A stretch of DNA of 33,240 bases from Prevotella sp. GTDB lineage: Bacteria; Bacteroidota; Bacteroidia; Bacteroidales; Bacteroidaceae. Positions within the stretch are counted from its first letter, which is position 1. Each line of letters opens with the position of its first letter. Below the pieces are notes generated by a model. The model did no database searches. It was given only the letters and a program-made list of their open reading frames with translations, and had not been told where the DNA came from. Both the position numbers and the translations under genes were made by a program. The stretch is taken from contig JAFZBK010000008.1 in NCBI GenBank assembly GCA_017561825.1, positions 1-33,240 on the forward strand. Reading direction: 5' to 3'. Shown here in pieces: positions 25,464 through 32,994 of this stretch.

Positions 25464-26147
25464 ATGTCTAATTCGTATTTCCGTTTCAAGCAATTCACCA
25501 TCCACCAGGAACACTGTGCCATGAAGGTAGGTACAGACGGAACCCTGCTCGGAGCATGGGCGAGAGGAGGGGAGAGGATCCTGGATATTGGCACGGGTAC
25601 CGGTTTGATTGCCTTGATGATGGCGCAGCGGTTTCCCCATGCACAAGTGGTGGGTATTGATATTGACGCTCCTGCCTGTCAGCAAGCACAGGAGAACGTG
25701 GCGTCATCGCCCTTTCACGACCAAGTGCAGATCCATCATCTTTCTTTACAGAACTATACGGATGACATGTTTGATGCCATTGTCTGCAATCCCCCGTTCT
25801 TTGTACATTCCCTTTCCTGTCCTGATGATCAGCGTACTACGGCCAGACATGCCGAGAGTCTGACCTATGCAGATTTGTTTCAAGGGGTTGTACAACTGTT
25901 GCGTGATGATGGTGTGTTTTCTGCCGTTATACCCATAGAATGCAGGGATTCTTTTGATGCTGAAGCCATCCTTCACGGTCTGTGTCCTGTAGCGGAATGT
26001 GCCATCAAGACAGCCCCGCACAAACCACCTCGCAGATACTTGTTAAGCTATATGAAAACGCCCTCTTTCCGTTACGAACGAGAAGAACTGACCATAGGTT
26101 CTGAAGCGTATGTGGAGATAATGAAAGATTTTTATCTTTCTTACTAA
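25464..26147 (+). CDS. trmN6: tRNA1(Val) (adenine37-N6)-methyltransferase-like protein
   Basis: A 227-residue SAM-dependent N6-adenine methyltransferase of the TrmN6/YfiC type, predicted to modify A37 of tRNA-Val. YFRFKQFTIHQEHCAMKVGTDGTLLGAW is the family N-terminus, ILDIGTGTGLIALMMA is motif I, and CNPPFF near residue 108 is the NPPF catalytic motif of N-methyltransferases acting on adenine. I start at 25464; the upstream in-frame ATG at 25152 would run antisense through lon and its promoter. It converges with the lipid kinase, with 11 bp between stops. Confidence 0.88.
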   Translation: MSNSYFRFKQFTIHQEHCAMKVGTDGTLLGAWARGGERILDIGTGTGLIALMMAQRFPHAQVVGIDIDAPACQQAQENVASSPFHDQVQIHHLSLQNYTDDMFDAIVCNPPFFVHSLSCPDDQRTTARHAESLTYADLFQGVVQLLRDDGVFSAVIPIECRDSFDAEAILHGLCPVAECAIKTAPHKPPRRYLLSYMKTPSFRYEREELTIGSEAYVEIMKDFYLSY

Positions 26148-26158
26148 GGGAATGTGGG

Positions 26159-27196
26159 TTATCGGTTATTGAGCTTACGGATCAACTTCTTGTTCAGTGC
26201 CTGCGTATTTCTGCTAATTTTGGTAATGTCCTCCCTCATCACATTGATGTCGTTGAAGAACTCGCTGAAGGCCGTCTGCACCAGGTTCGGCTGACGCTTG
26301 CTCTTATCGCCGTCGGGGTTCACAATCATCTTGATACCTTGGTGAACGAGTTGGATATCCACATCCGCGGTGGTCATCACGGGGTCGCCATCATAGTGGA
26401 TATATCCCTCTTGTGCTCGATGTATTCGGATATGCTTGGTCCGGAACGTCTTGATCTTCTGGTTCTTGTCGAGCGTCTTGTTCATCATCTCGATGGCCAC
26501 CTGTGGTGCTTCGAGCACATCAAACGGCTCCATGATGATCACATCCAGCAGACCGTCGCTCATGGAGGCTTGCGGAGCGATATAGGCATTGTTGCCGTAT
26601 TGCGAGGCGTTGGCGCAAGAGATCAGGAACGCCTTTCGGATGATGGTACCGTTTTCGTCTTCAATATGATACGTCTCAGGCTTGTAGGTCAATCCCTCAC
26701 GCAGCACATTCTCGATATAGGTAACAGGTCCTCGTTTCCCTGCCTCGGCAAACTTCATACTGATGAAGGCATCGAATCCCATACCGCAAGTACAGAAGAA
26801 GGGGTAGTCGTTGATGATGCCGTAGTCGAGCTCATGGATCACACATCGGTTGATGATCTCAATGCTCTTCTTCGGATCCATCGGGAGCATCAGATGACGG
26901 GCAAGACCATTACCTGAACCGCATGGAATGATGCCCAATGCCGTATGGGAATGAACAATGGAACGAGCCACCTCATTCACGGTTCCGTCACCTCCCACAG
27001 CCACGACGATATCCACACCCTTTTCCTGTGCCTCCCGAGCAATCTCCGCAGCATGACCTGCATGCGTAGTCTCCTGAATGGTGTATTGGAAAAGGCGCTT
27101 GTCAATCGTCTCTTCGATCAATTCCGGGATGTCGTTCTTCTTGGCGCTTCCCGAAATCGGGTTGATGATGAATGTAATGGTTTTCTTCGTGTCCAT
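26159..27196 (-). CDS. Diacylglycerol/sphingosine-kinase family lipid kinase
   Basis: A 345-residue kinase of the DAGK catalytic family (YegS/DgkB/sphingosine kinase). FIINPISGSAKK near residues 9-20 and VVAVGGDGTVNEVARS near 64-79 form the nucleotide-binding site. IIPCGSGNGLARHL near 101 follows, and HYDGDPV near 280 is the C-terminal domain motif. The ATG at 27196 is preferred because the DAGK fold begins immediately after it and a promoter lies about 70 bp upstream; the ATG at 27223 adds nine residues. It is transcribed away from serine palmitoyltransferase, the first enzyme of sphingolipid synthesis. That makes a sphingoid base, ceramide or diacylglycerol a plausible substrate, which is inference only. 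Confidence 0.88.
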   Translation of the reverse strand: MDTKKTITFIINPISGSAKKNDIPELIEETIDKRLFQYTIQETTHAGHAAEIAREAQEKGVDIVVAVGGDGTVNEVARSIVHSHTALGIIPCGSGNGLARHLMLPMDPKKSIEIINRCVIHELDYGIINDYPFFCTCGMGFDAFISMKFAEAGKRGPVTYIENVLREGLTYKPETYHIEDENGTIIRKAFLISCANASQYGNNAYIAPQASMSDGLLDVIIMEPFDVLEAPQVAIEMMNKTLDKNQKIKTFRTKHIRIHRAQEGYIHYDGDPVMTTADVDIQLVHQGIKMIVNPDGDKSKRQPNLVQTAFSEFFNDINVMREDITKISRNTQALNKKLIRKLNNR

Positions 27197-27266
27197 CGTT
27201 ACATATATACTACAATCGTGCAAACTGAAATCGTATTTTCATGAGCAACGCGCAGTTTATCTTCTG

Positions 27267-27274
27267 CAAAGGTA
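27267..27274 (-). promoter_or_regulatory. -7 box for the lipid kinase gene
   Basis: The minus strand reads TACCTTTG followed by CAG, 70 bp upstream of the start at 27196. The expected -33 position holds TTTTC, a poor match. Confidence 0.55.
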
Positions 27275-27367
27275 AAAAGAATTCTTGAGATGAGAAAATT
27301 TTGCATGAAGAATGATGATAAATTGCATTTTTCTAAAAAAAAAGATGTGGGATTGCAGTTTTTTTTG

Positions 27368-27375
27368 TACCTTTG
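27368..27375 (+). promoter_or_regulatory. -7 box for serine palmitoyltransferase
   Basis: TACCTTTG within TGTACCTTTGCAGCC, 41 bp before the ATG at 27417, preceded by a T8 run. No good -33 box at the standard spacing. Confidence 0.6.
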
Positions 27376-27416
27376 CAGCCTGTAATAATAAAGTAGATAT
27401 AACACCTATCTTATAT

Positions 27417-28607
27417 ATGGGAGTTTTACAAGAAAGATACAAGCAGTATCGTGAGCCGCAGAAGTTCATTGAACGCGGTGTCTATCCTTATTTCCGCGCC
27501 ATTACCGGTAAGCAGGGAACAGAGGTGGAAATGGGTGGACACAAGGTTCTGATGTTCGGTTCAAACGCCTATACGGGTCTGACAGGCGATCAGCGCATTA
27601 TTGATAAAGCCAAGGAAGCCCTTGATAAATATGGCTCTGGATGTGCTGGCAGTCGTTTCCTCAATGGAACCTTGGACCTGCACGTTCAGTTGGAAAAGGA
27701 AATTGCCGAGTATATTCATAAGGATGATTGTCTTTGTTTCTCTACCGGTTTCTCTGTAAACCAGGGTGTTATTGCCATGGTGGTGAGCAAAGGCGATTAT
27801 ATCATCTGTGATGATCGTGATCATGCCAGTATCGTTGACGGTAGAAGACTTTCTTTCGCCCGTCCGCTTCATTACAAGCATAACGATATGGCCGACCTGG
27901 AGCGCGTACTTCAGAGTCTGCCTGAAGAGGGTATCAAGCTGATTGTGGTTGACGGCGTTTTCTCTATGGAGGGCGACTTGGCCAACCTGCCCGAGATCGT
28001 GAATCTCAAGAAGAAGTATCCCAATGTGGCCATCATGGTTGATGAGGCTCATGGCATTGGCGTCTTCGGTAATCAGGGTAGGGGTGTATGTGATCATTTC
28101 GGTTTGACTGACGAGGTTGACCTGATCATGGGTACGTTCTCGAAGTCAATGGCCAGTATCGGTGGTTTCATCGCTTCTGATGCTGATACCATCAACTATC
28201 TGCGTCACACTTGTAGAACCTACATCTTCTCTGCTTCTAATACGCCTGCAGCTACTGCTGCCGCCTTGGAAGCACTGCACATCATCCAACAGGAACCCGA
28301 ACGCATTGAGGCATTGTGGAGAGTAACCCGTTATGCCTTGCGTCGTTTCCGTGAGGAGGGCTTTGAGATTGGTGAGACCGAGAGTCCTATCATTCCGCTT
28401 TATGTCCGCGATGTCGAGAAGACGTTCCTGGTAACAGCCTTGGCATTCAATGCTGGTGTGTTCATCAATCCCGTTATTCCGCCCGCATGTGCTCCGCAGG
28501 ACACATTGGTGCGTTTCGCTTTAATGGCCACACATACAGAAGAGCAAGTAGAGCGTGGCGTACAGGCTTTGAAGAAGATTTTTGTGGAGCAGGGCATCAT
28601 CAAATAA
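27417..28607 (+). CDS. spt: Serine palmitoyltransferase
   Basis: A 396-residue PLP enzyme of the alpha-oxoamine synthase family that condenses L-serine with an acyl-CoA to start sphingolipid synthesis. The sequence closely follows what I recall of the Bacteroides enzyme (GVYPYFRAI, GKQGTEVEM, MFGSNAYTGLTGD, SGCAGSRFLNGTLDLH). The PLP lysine is in GTFSKSMASIGG (Lys243), with DEAHGIG just before it. 2-amino-3-ketobutyrate CoA ligase and AONS are close relatives, but the N-terminus and GSGCAGSRF context favour Spt. The start is the ATG at 27417, since the upstream in-frame ATG lies inside the promoter. A divergent lipid kinase shares the 220-bp intergenic region. Confidence 0.92.
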   Translation: MGVLQERYKQYREPQKFIERGVYPYFRAITGKQGTEVEMGGHKVLMFGSNAYTGLTGDQRIIDKAKEALDKYGSGCAGSRFLNGTLDLHVQLEKEIAEYIHKDDCLCFSTGFSVNQGVIAMVVSKGDYIICDDRDHASIVDGRRLSFARPLHYKHNDMADLERVLQSLPEEGIKLIVVDGVFSMEGDLANLPEIVNLKKKYPNVAIMVDEAHGIGVFGNQGRGVCDHFGLTDEVDLIMGTFSKSMASIGGFIASDADTINYLRHTCRTYIFSASNTPAATAAALEALHIIQQEPERIEALWRVTRYALRRFREEGFEIGETESPIIPLYVRDVEKTFLVTALAFNAGVFINPVIPPACAPQDTLVRFALMATHTEEQVERGVQALKKIFVEQGIIK

Positions 28608-28618
28608 TGATGTAAAAA

Positions 28619-28650
28619 TTTGCACGACTCAGAAAAAGTCTGTACCTTTG
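28619..28650 (+). promoter_or_regulatory. Promoter of tRNA-Pro
   Basis: TTTG (28619-28622), 20 bp, TACCTTTG (28643-28650). The spacer and downstream CA-CCGC closely resemble the tRNA-Gly operon promoter. Confidence 0.8.
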
Positions 28651-28671
28651 CAACCGCTTTTCTTTTGCAAC

Positions 28672-28687
28672 CGCATTTGAAAATGCG
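28672..28687 (+). other. Perfect hairpin abutting the 5' end of tRNA-Pro
   Basis: CGCATTT-GA-AAATGCG is a 7-bp stem whose last base is immediately before tRNA position 1. It follows an 11-bp direct repeat TTTGCAACCGC (28647 and 28664). Confidence 0.6.
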
Positions 28688-28761
28688 CGGGGTGTAGCGC
28701 AGTCCGGTAGCGCACCTGGTTTGGGACCAGGGTGTCGCAGGTTCGAATCCTGTCACCCCGA
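28688..28761 (+). tRNA. tRNA-Pro (anticodon TGG)
   Basis: Acceptor CGGGGTG/CACCCCG, D-loop GCGCAGTCCGGTAGCGC, anticodon arm CCTGG-TTTGGGA-CCAGG, T-loop GGTTCGAATCC, discriminator A. CCA is not encoded (CGC follows), then a T6 run that may terminate transcription. Confidence 0.97.
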
Positions 28762-28791
28762 CGCTTTTTTGTTCGATGGAAAACCCTTTTA

Positions 28792-28833
28792 ATCTTTCAT
28801 CTTTCATCTTTCATCTTTCATCTTTAATCTCTT
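28792..28833. repeat. Tandem heptanucleotide tract before the TerB/J-domain gene
   Basis: Six consecutive 7-mers: ATCTTTC four times, then ATCTTTA and ATCTCTT. It ends 4 bp before the ATG at 28838, so it lies in the leader of that gene. Confidence 0.9.
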
Positions 28834-28837
28834 CCTC

Positions 28838-29671
28838 ATGGCATTTGGTAAATGGATCGGTGGCTATCTTGGCTTTATGATTGCCGGACCCTTAGGGGCA
28901 TTGGCAGGAGTGGTTTTGGGAGCGCTGTTCGACAGTTTAACCAGTTCCTTCAGCTCGGGAGGTGAGTATATAGGTGATGATAGCAGCTGGGGCAGCAGAA
29001 ACGATAGTTATTACCGTCAGAAATACGAAAACTCACAACAGGTGAACATGGGAAACAGAAACAGTTTCCTGTTCAGCATCCTCGTTCTTACTTCTTATAT
29101 TGTACGTGCCGACCAAAAGGTGATGCACAGCGAAATGGAGATGATTCGTCAGTTCCTGCGCCAGAACTTCGGCGAAGAAGCTGTTACGCAGGGCGAGCAG
29201 ATTCTCCATAAGTTGTTCGACCAGCAGAAGCAGATGGGGGATACATCATTCAGGAATATTGTGATTCAAAGCTGTCAGCAGGTAGCCATGCACCTTTCCC
29301 ATTCACAACGTCTGCAGATGCTCTCGTTCCTGGCTCAGGTGACGCGTGCTGATGGTATCATAGATCCGCGTGAAGTGAATGCTTTGCGCGAAGTGGCGCG
29401 GGCCTTGGGACTCAATGACAGGGAGGTGGATTCGATGCTGAACCTTTCTGATGGCAGTACCAGTCTGGAGGCTGCCTACAAGGTTCTGGAGATTTCGCCC
29501 AATGCTACGGATGATGAGGTGAGAAAGGCGTACAAGAAGTTGGCACTGAAACGCCATCCCGACCGTGTGGCTACCTTGGGCGAAGATGTCAAACGGGCGG
29601 CGGAGAAGAAGTTCCAGGAGATCAATGCCGCGAAAGACTTGATATATAAAGCGAGAGGAATTAAAAAATGA
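28838..29671 (+). CDS. TerB/J-domain membrane co-chaperone (DjlA-like)
   Basis: A 277-residue protein. Residues 5-32 are a hydrophobic, Gly-rich membrane segment (WIGGYLGFMIAGPLGALAGVVLGALF). Residues about 78-195 form a TerB-like helical domain (VRADQKVMHSEMEMIRQFLRQNFG, ADGIIDPREVNALREVARALG). The C-terminal J-domain (about 210-277) has its HPD motif in KRHPDRV near 239 and would stimulate DnaK. Architecture and order match DjlA. Its leader contains a heptamer tract and its stop is followed directly by another. It may be co-transcribed with comEC. Confidence 0.9.
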   Translation: MAFGKWIGGYLGFMIAGPLGALAGVVLGALFDSLTSSFSSGGEYIGDDSSWGSRNDSYYRQKYENSQQVNMGNRNSFLFSILVLTSYIVRADQKVMHSEMEMIRQFLRQNFGEEAVTQGEQILHKLFDQQKQMGDTSFRNIVIQSCQQVAMHLSHSQRLQMLSFLAQVTRADGIIDPREVNALREVARALGLNDREVDSMLNLSDGSTSLEAAYKVLEISPNATDDEVRKAYKKLALKRHPDRVATLGEDVKRAAEKKFQEINAAKDLIYKARGIKK

Positions 29672-29672
29672 A

Positions 29673-29693
29673 ACATTAAACATTAAACATTAA
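29673..29693. repeat. Short heptanucleotide tract between djlA-like gene and comEC
   Basis: ACATTAA three times in a row, beginning one base after the upstream stop codon. Confidence 0.8.
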
Positions 29694-29718
29694 ATGTTGG
29701 CCGATAAGTTTATTTACT

Positions 29719-30984
29719 ATGAAAACAAATGGAAAGATACAGTTGTATCCTTTGGTACGTATGACCGCCATACTGATTGTCGGGATGCTTGCGGGCTATC
29801 ATGCCATTGGGAATATTTCTTACATTACATGGTTGATAGGAACAGTTGTTGCGTTGTTGCTGACTCTCGTTGTTCGGCATGACACCATTCAGTCGATGCT
29901 TGTCTTGCTCGTCATATTTCTCTTGGGTGGCAGTCTGATGAGTCGTACCTGTCACAACCAGTCCTTTGTCCCTGAAGAAACATCAGCATTCTACGAGGCA
30001 CGACAAGCTGCTTTGTCGTTTCGTGAACAGTTGGTTGACTGTTTCCGTGATGCTGGGTTGACAGATCAGGAAATGGCTGTAGTGTCCGCCATGACATTTG
30101 GGGATAAGTCGCATATTGATAAGGAACTAAGACAAGACTATTCAAGGACTGGTGCATCCCATGTGTTGGCGCTTAGCGGACTGCATCTAGGCATCATCTA
30201 TTTCGTCTTTTCATTAATGATGGAGCGGTGGCGCAGACGGTATCACCATGTCTTACGACCCGTCATCGAGGGTGCCATCCTTTTGACAATCTGGTCGTAT
30301 GTGTTCCTGGTCGGTCTATCTCCCTCTGTGGTCCGCGCTGCCATCATGATCACGGTCTATTCCCTGCTGTCATTACAGAACAGGAATAAGGCTTCGTTGA
30401 ACACATTGGCTTTCACAGCAATCATCATGCTGGTGATTCGCCCGATGAATATTTTTGACATCGGATTCCAGTTGTCATTCGTGGCAGTTGCCTTTATACT
30501 TCTTTTCGAACGACATATCTATTCTTTGTTGCCGTCATTAACGAACCCGATTCTTCGATGGCTCTGGCGACTCACCTCGGTCAGTATCGCAGCGCAGATG
30601 GGTGTTGCTCCCTTAACAGCGTATTACTTCCATCAGGTATCCTGCAGTTTTCTGTTGACGAATCTTGTGGTGGTAGTGATTACCACCCTGATCATCTATC
30701 TCTCCCTGCTCTTTTTCCTGCTGATGTGGCTCCCTACTGTGCAGACATGGATTGTCGTTCCATTGTCTGCCTTAACCCGCATGCAGAACACCTTCCTGCA
30801 GAAGATCGCTTCTCTGCCAGGGGCAGCCATCGAGCATATCCATCTCCATCCGTTGCAGGTGCTGCTGGTATATGTCATCATCTTCGCCATCTATGCCATG
30901 ATTTACCGCATAAGTTTGTATAAACGCAAATTTATTAGTACTTTTGGCTTCGCCGAACTTACTTCCGCTCGGAAAATCAAATAA
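29719..30984 (+). CDS. comEC: ComEC/Rec2-family membrane protein, short form
   Basis: A 421-residue polytopic inner-membrane protein of the competence family that in other bacteria conducts single-stranded DNA during natural transformation. ASHVLALSGLHLGIIYFVFSL near residues 145-165 and LVGLSPSVVRAAIM near 198 are the Competence-domain motifs. About ten hydrophobic helices follow. Full-length ComEC has 700 or more residues: this one keeps a reduced N-terminal region (about 60-110) and has no C-terminal metallo-beta-lactamase domain. The last 13 residues or so (FGFAELTSARKIK) are encoded by a repeat element that also carries the truA promoter, so the C-terminus may be replaced. No other competence gene is in the window. 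Confidence 0.85.
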   Translation: MKTNGKIQLYPLVRMTAILIVGMLAGYHAIGNISYITWLIGTVVALLLTLVVRHDTIQSMLVLLVIFLLGGSLMSRTCHNQSFVPEETSAFYEARQAALSFREQLVDCFRDAGLTDQEMAVVSAMTFGDKSHIDKELRQDYSRTGASHVLALSGLHLGIIYFVFSLMMERWRRRYHHVLRPVIEGAILLTIWSYVFLVGLSPSVVRAAIMITVYSLLSLQNRNKASLNTLAFTAIIMLVIRPMNIFDIGFQLSFVAVAFILLFERHIYSLLPSLTNPILRWLWRLTSVSIAAQMGVAPLTAYYFHQVSCSFLLTNLVVVVITTLIIYLSLLFFLLMWLPTVQTWIVVPLSALTRMQNTFLQKIASLPGAAIEHIHLHPLQVLLVYVIIFAIYAMIYRISLYKRKFISTFGFAELTSARKIK

Positions 30985-31027
30985 AACCTCTTTTATTTGG
31001 TTTTTCTCTCGCTTAATCGTAACTTTG
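30941..31027 (+). promoter_or_regulatory. Terminator-plus-promoter repeat element driving truA
   Basis: In order: hairpin TTGGC-TTC-GCCGA (30944-30956), hairpin TTCCG-CT-CGGAA (30963-30974), and an inverted repeat AAATCAAATAAAA / TTTTATTTGGTTT (30974-31003, 12 of 13 pairs, loop CCTC) that spans the comEC stop and runs into TTTTTC. The TTTG of the right arm (30996-30999) is also a -33 box, 20 bp upstream of TAACTTTG (31020-31027). The start codon of truA follows 5 bp later. The block with CTCTCGCTTAATCGTA looks to me like a dispersed Prevotella/Bacteroides repeat; that is recollection, not a search. Confidence 0.7.
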
Positions 31028-31032
31028 TCCCC

Positions 31033-31773
31033 ATGAAAAGATATTTTGTGTATTTCAGTTACGACGGAACGGCTTATCATGGATGGCAGATACAGCCCAA
31101 CGGGAACTCGGTGCAGGCAGAGTTGCAGCGCAGTCTGAGTACGCTGTTACGCGAGGAGATCAGCGTGACGGGGGCGGGTAGGACTGATGCTGGTGTGCAT
31201 GCTCGACAGATGGTGGCGCACTTCGATACGGAGCAGGTTATCGACGGACCGCAACTGACATATAAGCTGAACCGTATTCTGCCACAGGATATAGCTGTTA
31301 CTGATGTGAGAGATGTGCCGTATGACCTTCACGCGCGCTTCAGTGCCGTTTCACGAACCTATCATTATTATATCCATACCCAGAAGGATCCCTTCCTGAG
31401 GAATACATCTTGTGAGTTGCACTACGCACTCGACTTCGAAAGAATGAACGAGGCGGCAGCGAAGTTACTCACCTATTCCGACTTCGGCGCGTTCTGCAAG
31501 AGTCATGCGGATGTCAAGACCACCTTGTGCCAGGTAACCTGCGCGCGATGGGTACAGCAGTCGTCATACAGCTGGTACTTCGAGATCACCGCCAACCGTT
31601 TCCTTCGCAACATGGTACGTGCTGTGGTGGGAACACTTATCGATGTAGGGCGCGGTCGTCTGTCCATTGATGACTTCTGCAGAATCATAGAAGGGAAGAA
31701 GCGTACGGATGCTGGAGAAAGCATGCCTGCCCACGCCCTCTTCCTCGAAAATGTAGAATACCCAAATTTTTAA
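31033..31773 (+). CDS. truA: tRNA pseudouridine(38-40) synthase
   Basis: A 246-residue enzyme that isomerises uridines 38-40 in the tRNA anticodon arm. YFSYDGTAYHGWQIQPNGNSVQ is the family N-terminus, GAGRTDAGVHA near residues 51-61 contains the catalytic aspartate, and RFLRNMVRAVVGTLIDVGRG is the C-terminal signature. The ATG at 31033 is used because the earlier ATG at 30997 lies inside the promoter. Its stop codon is the start of a heptamer tract. Confidence 0.95.
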   Translation: MKRYFVYFSYDGTAYHGWQIQPNGNSVQAELQRSLSTLLREEISVTGAGRTDAGVHARQMVAHFDTEQVIDGPQLTYKLNRILPQDIAVTDVRDVPYDLHARFSAVSRTYHYYIHTQKDPFLRNTSCELHYALDFERMNEAAAKLLTYSDFGAFCKSHADVKTTLCQVTCARWVQQSSYSWYFEITANRFLRNMVRAVVGTLIDVGRGRLSIDDFCRIIEGKKRTDAGESMPAHALFLENVEYPNF

Positions 31774-31799
31774 TTTTTAATTCTTAATTATTAATTCAA
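31765..31799. repeat. Tandem heptanucleotide tract after truA
   Basis: Five consecutive 7-mers, each beginning AATT: AATTTTT twice, AATTCTT, AATTATT, AATTCAA. The first encodes the last residues and stop of truA. A small palindrome GGCGCCTCGCGCC follows before the next gene. Confidence 0.85.
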
Positions 31800-31821
31800 A
31801 TAGGCGCCTCGCGCCGTATTT

Positions 31822-32739
31822 ATGTGGCTGATTTTAGCATTCCTTTCCGCTGCCCTGCTGGGCTGCTACGACTCCTTTAAGAAACAAGCGCTTAGTGCCA
31901 ATGCAGTGGTACCCGTATTGTTTCTCAACACCCTGTTCTCATCCCTGATATTTCTGCCTTTTATCATCCTTTCGGCGCATAGCACGATATTGGATGACAG
32001 TATTTTCCATGTGACCGCAAGTGGATGGGAAGGACATAAATACATCTTGCTGAAATCGCTGATCGTCTTGTCCAGCTGGGTATTCGGCTATTTCGCCATG
32101 AAGCACCTGCCGCTTACCATTGTCGGACCGATCAATGCTACACGACCCGTGATGGTCTTGTTGGGCGCGTTCCTGTTTTTTGGTGAACGACTCAACGTCT
32201 ATCAGTGGATTGGTGTACTGCTCACGGTGGTCTCGTTCTTCATGCTGAGTCGTAGCGGGAAGAAAGAGGGGATTGATTTCAAGCATAACCACTGGATTTA
32301 CTTCATCGTGCTGGCTGCCGTGCTTGGCGCTGTGAGTGGTTTGTACGACAAGTATCTGATGGCGCCAGTGGAAGAGGGCGGGGTAGGACTCGACCGGATG
32401 ATGGTGCAGAGCTGGTACAATATCTACCAGTGCTTTATGATGCTCTGTATGTTGATGCTCCTTTGGTGGCCACGTCGTGGTCAGACGACTCGTTTCCACT
32501 GGCACTGGAGCATCCCGTTCATCAGCATTTTCCTGAGCACGGCCGACTTCCTCTATTTCTATGCGCTCAGTGAGCCAGGTGCCATGATCAGTATCGTATC
32601 GATGATCCGTCGCGGCAGTGTGGTCGTCTCCTTCCTCTTTGGTGCCCTGTTCTTCCACGAGAAGAACCTCAAGAGCAAAGTCATCGACCTTGCCCTCGTC
32701 CTCCTCGGTCTTCTGTTCCTCTACATCGGCACGCGTTGA
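31822..32739 (+). CDS. EamA-family (DMT) transporter
   Basis: A 305-residue inner-membrane protein with ten predicted helices in two EamA repeats, about 1-135 and 150-305. The repeat ends show the family pattern (ITVVGPINATRPVMVLLGAFLFFGERLNVYQWIGVLLTVVSFFML in the first, SMIRRGSVVVSFLFGALFFHEKNLKSKVIDLALVLLGLLFLYIGT in the second; each is quoted only as a location guide near 95-145 and 255-303). These carriers export metabolites or amino acids; the substrate cannot be read from sequence. It begins 48 bp after truA and is the last gene before the repeat-rich end of the window. Confidence 0.88.
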   Translation: MWLILAFLSAALLGCYDSFKKQALSANAVVPVLFLNTLFSSLIFLPFIILSAHSTILDDSIFHVTASGWEGHKYILLKSLIVLSSWVFGYFAMKHLPLTIVGPINATRPVMVLLGAFLFFGERLNVYQWIGVLLTVVSFFMLSRSGKKEGIDFKHNHWIYFIVLAAVLGAVSGLYDKYLMAPVEEGGVGLDRMMVQSWYNIYQCFMMLCMLMLLWWPRRGQTTRFHWHWSIPFISIFLSTADFLYFYALSEPGAMISIVSMIRRGSVVVSFLFGALFFHEKNLKSKVIDLALVLLGLLFLYIGTR

Positions 32740-32825
32740 GAACTATTCGCCCTAATTAGTTTGTTTTATTTGGGTTTCTCATAATCTTCCCAATTGCATA
32801 CTTATGCATTCGTAAAAACAGGTTT

Positions 32826-32892
32826 GGAGCGAGAACGTCATTTGGAGGGAGTGAGAACGTCACTCTCTCCCAGTGAGCGACGTTTTCTCTCC
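32826..32892. repeat. Hairpin with three copies of a GGAGnGAGAACGTC motif
   Basis: Direct copies at 32826-32840 (GGAGCGAGAACGTCA) and 32848-32862 (GGAGTGAGAACGTCA), and an inverted, slightly diverged copy at 32878-32892. The middle copy sits in a stem-loop: 32844-32854 pairs with 32860-32870 at 10 of 11 positions around the loop GAACG. Confidence 0.75.
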
Positions 32893-32994
32893 AGGCGATC
32901 GACACGCCCTGAATTATTATACAAATCGGCGCATGGATATGCAATCGATGTAGAATTGAAAAATTGAAAGGTTATAAAATTGAAGTTATTTACA

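Noticed and set aside
27312-27416. 35-residue extension of serine palmitoyltransferase
   Set aside because: It contains the TACCTTTG promoter box and poly-T run; known Spt proteins begin near the ATG at 27417.
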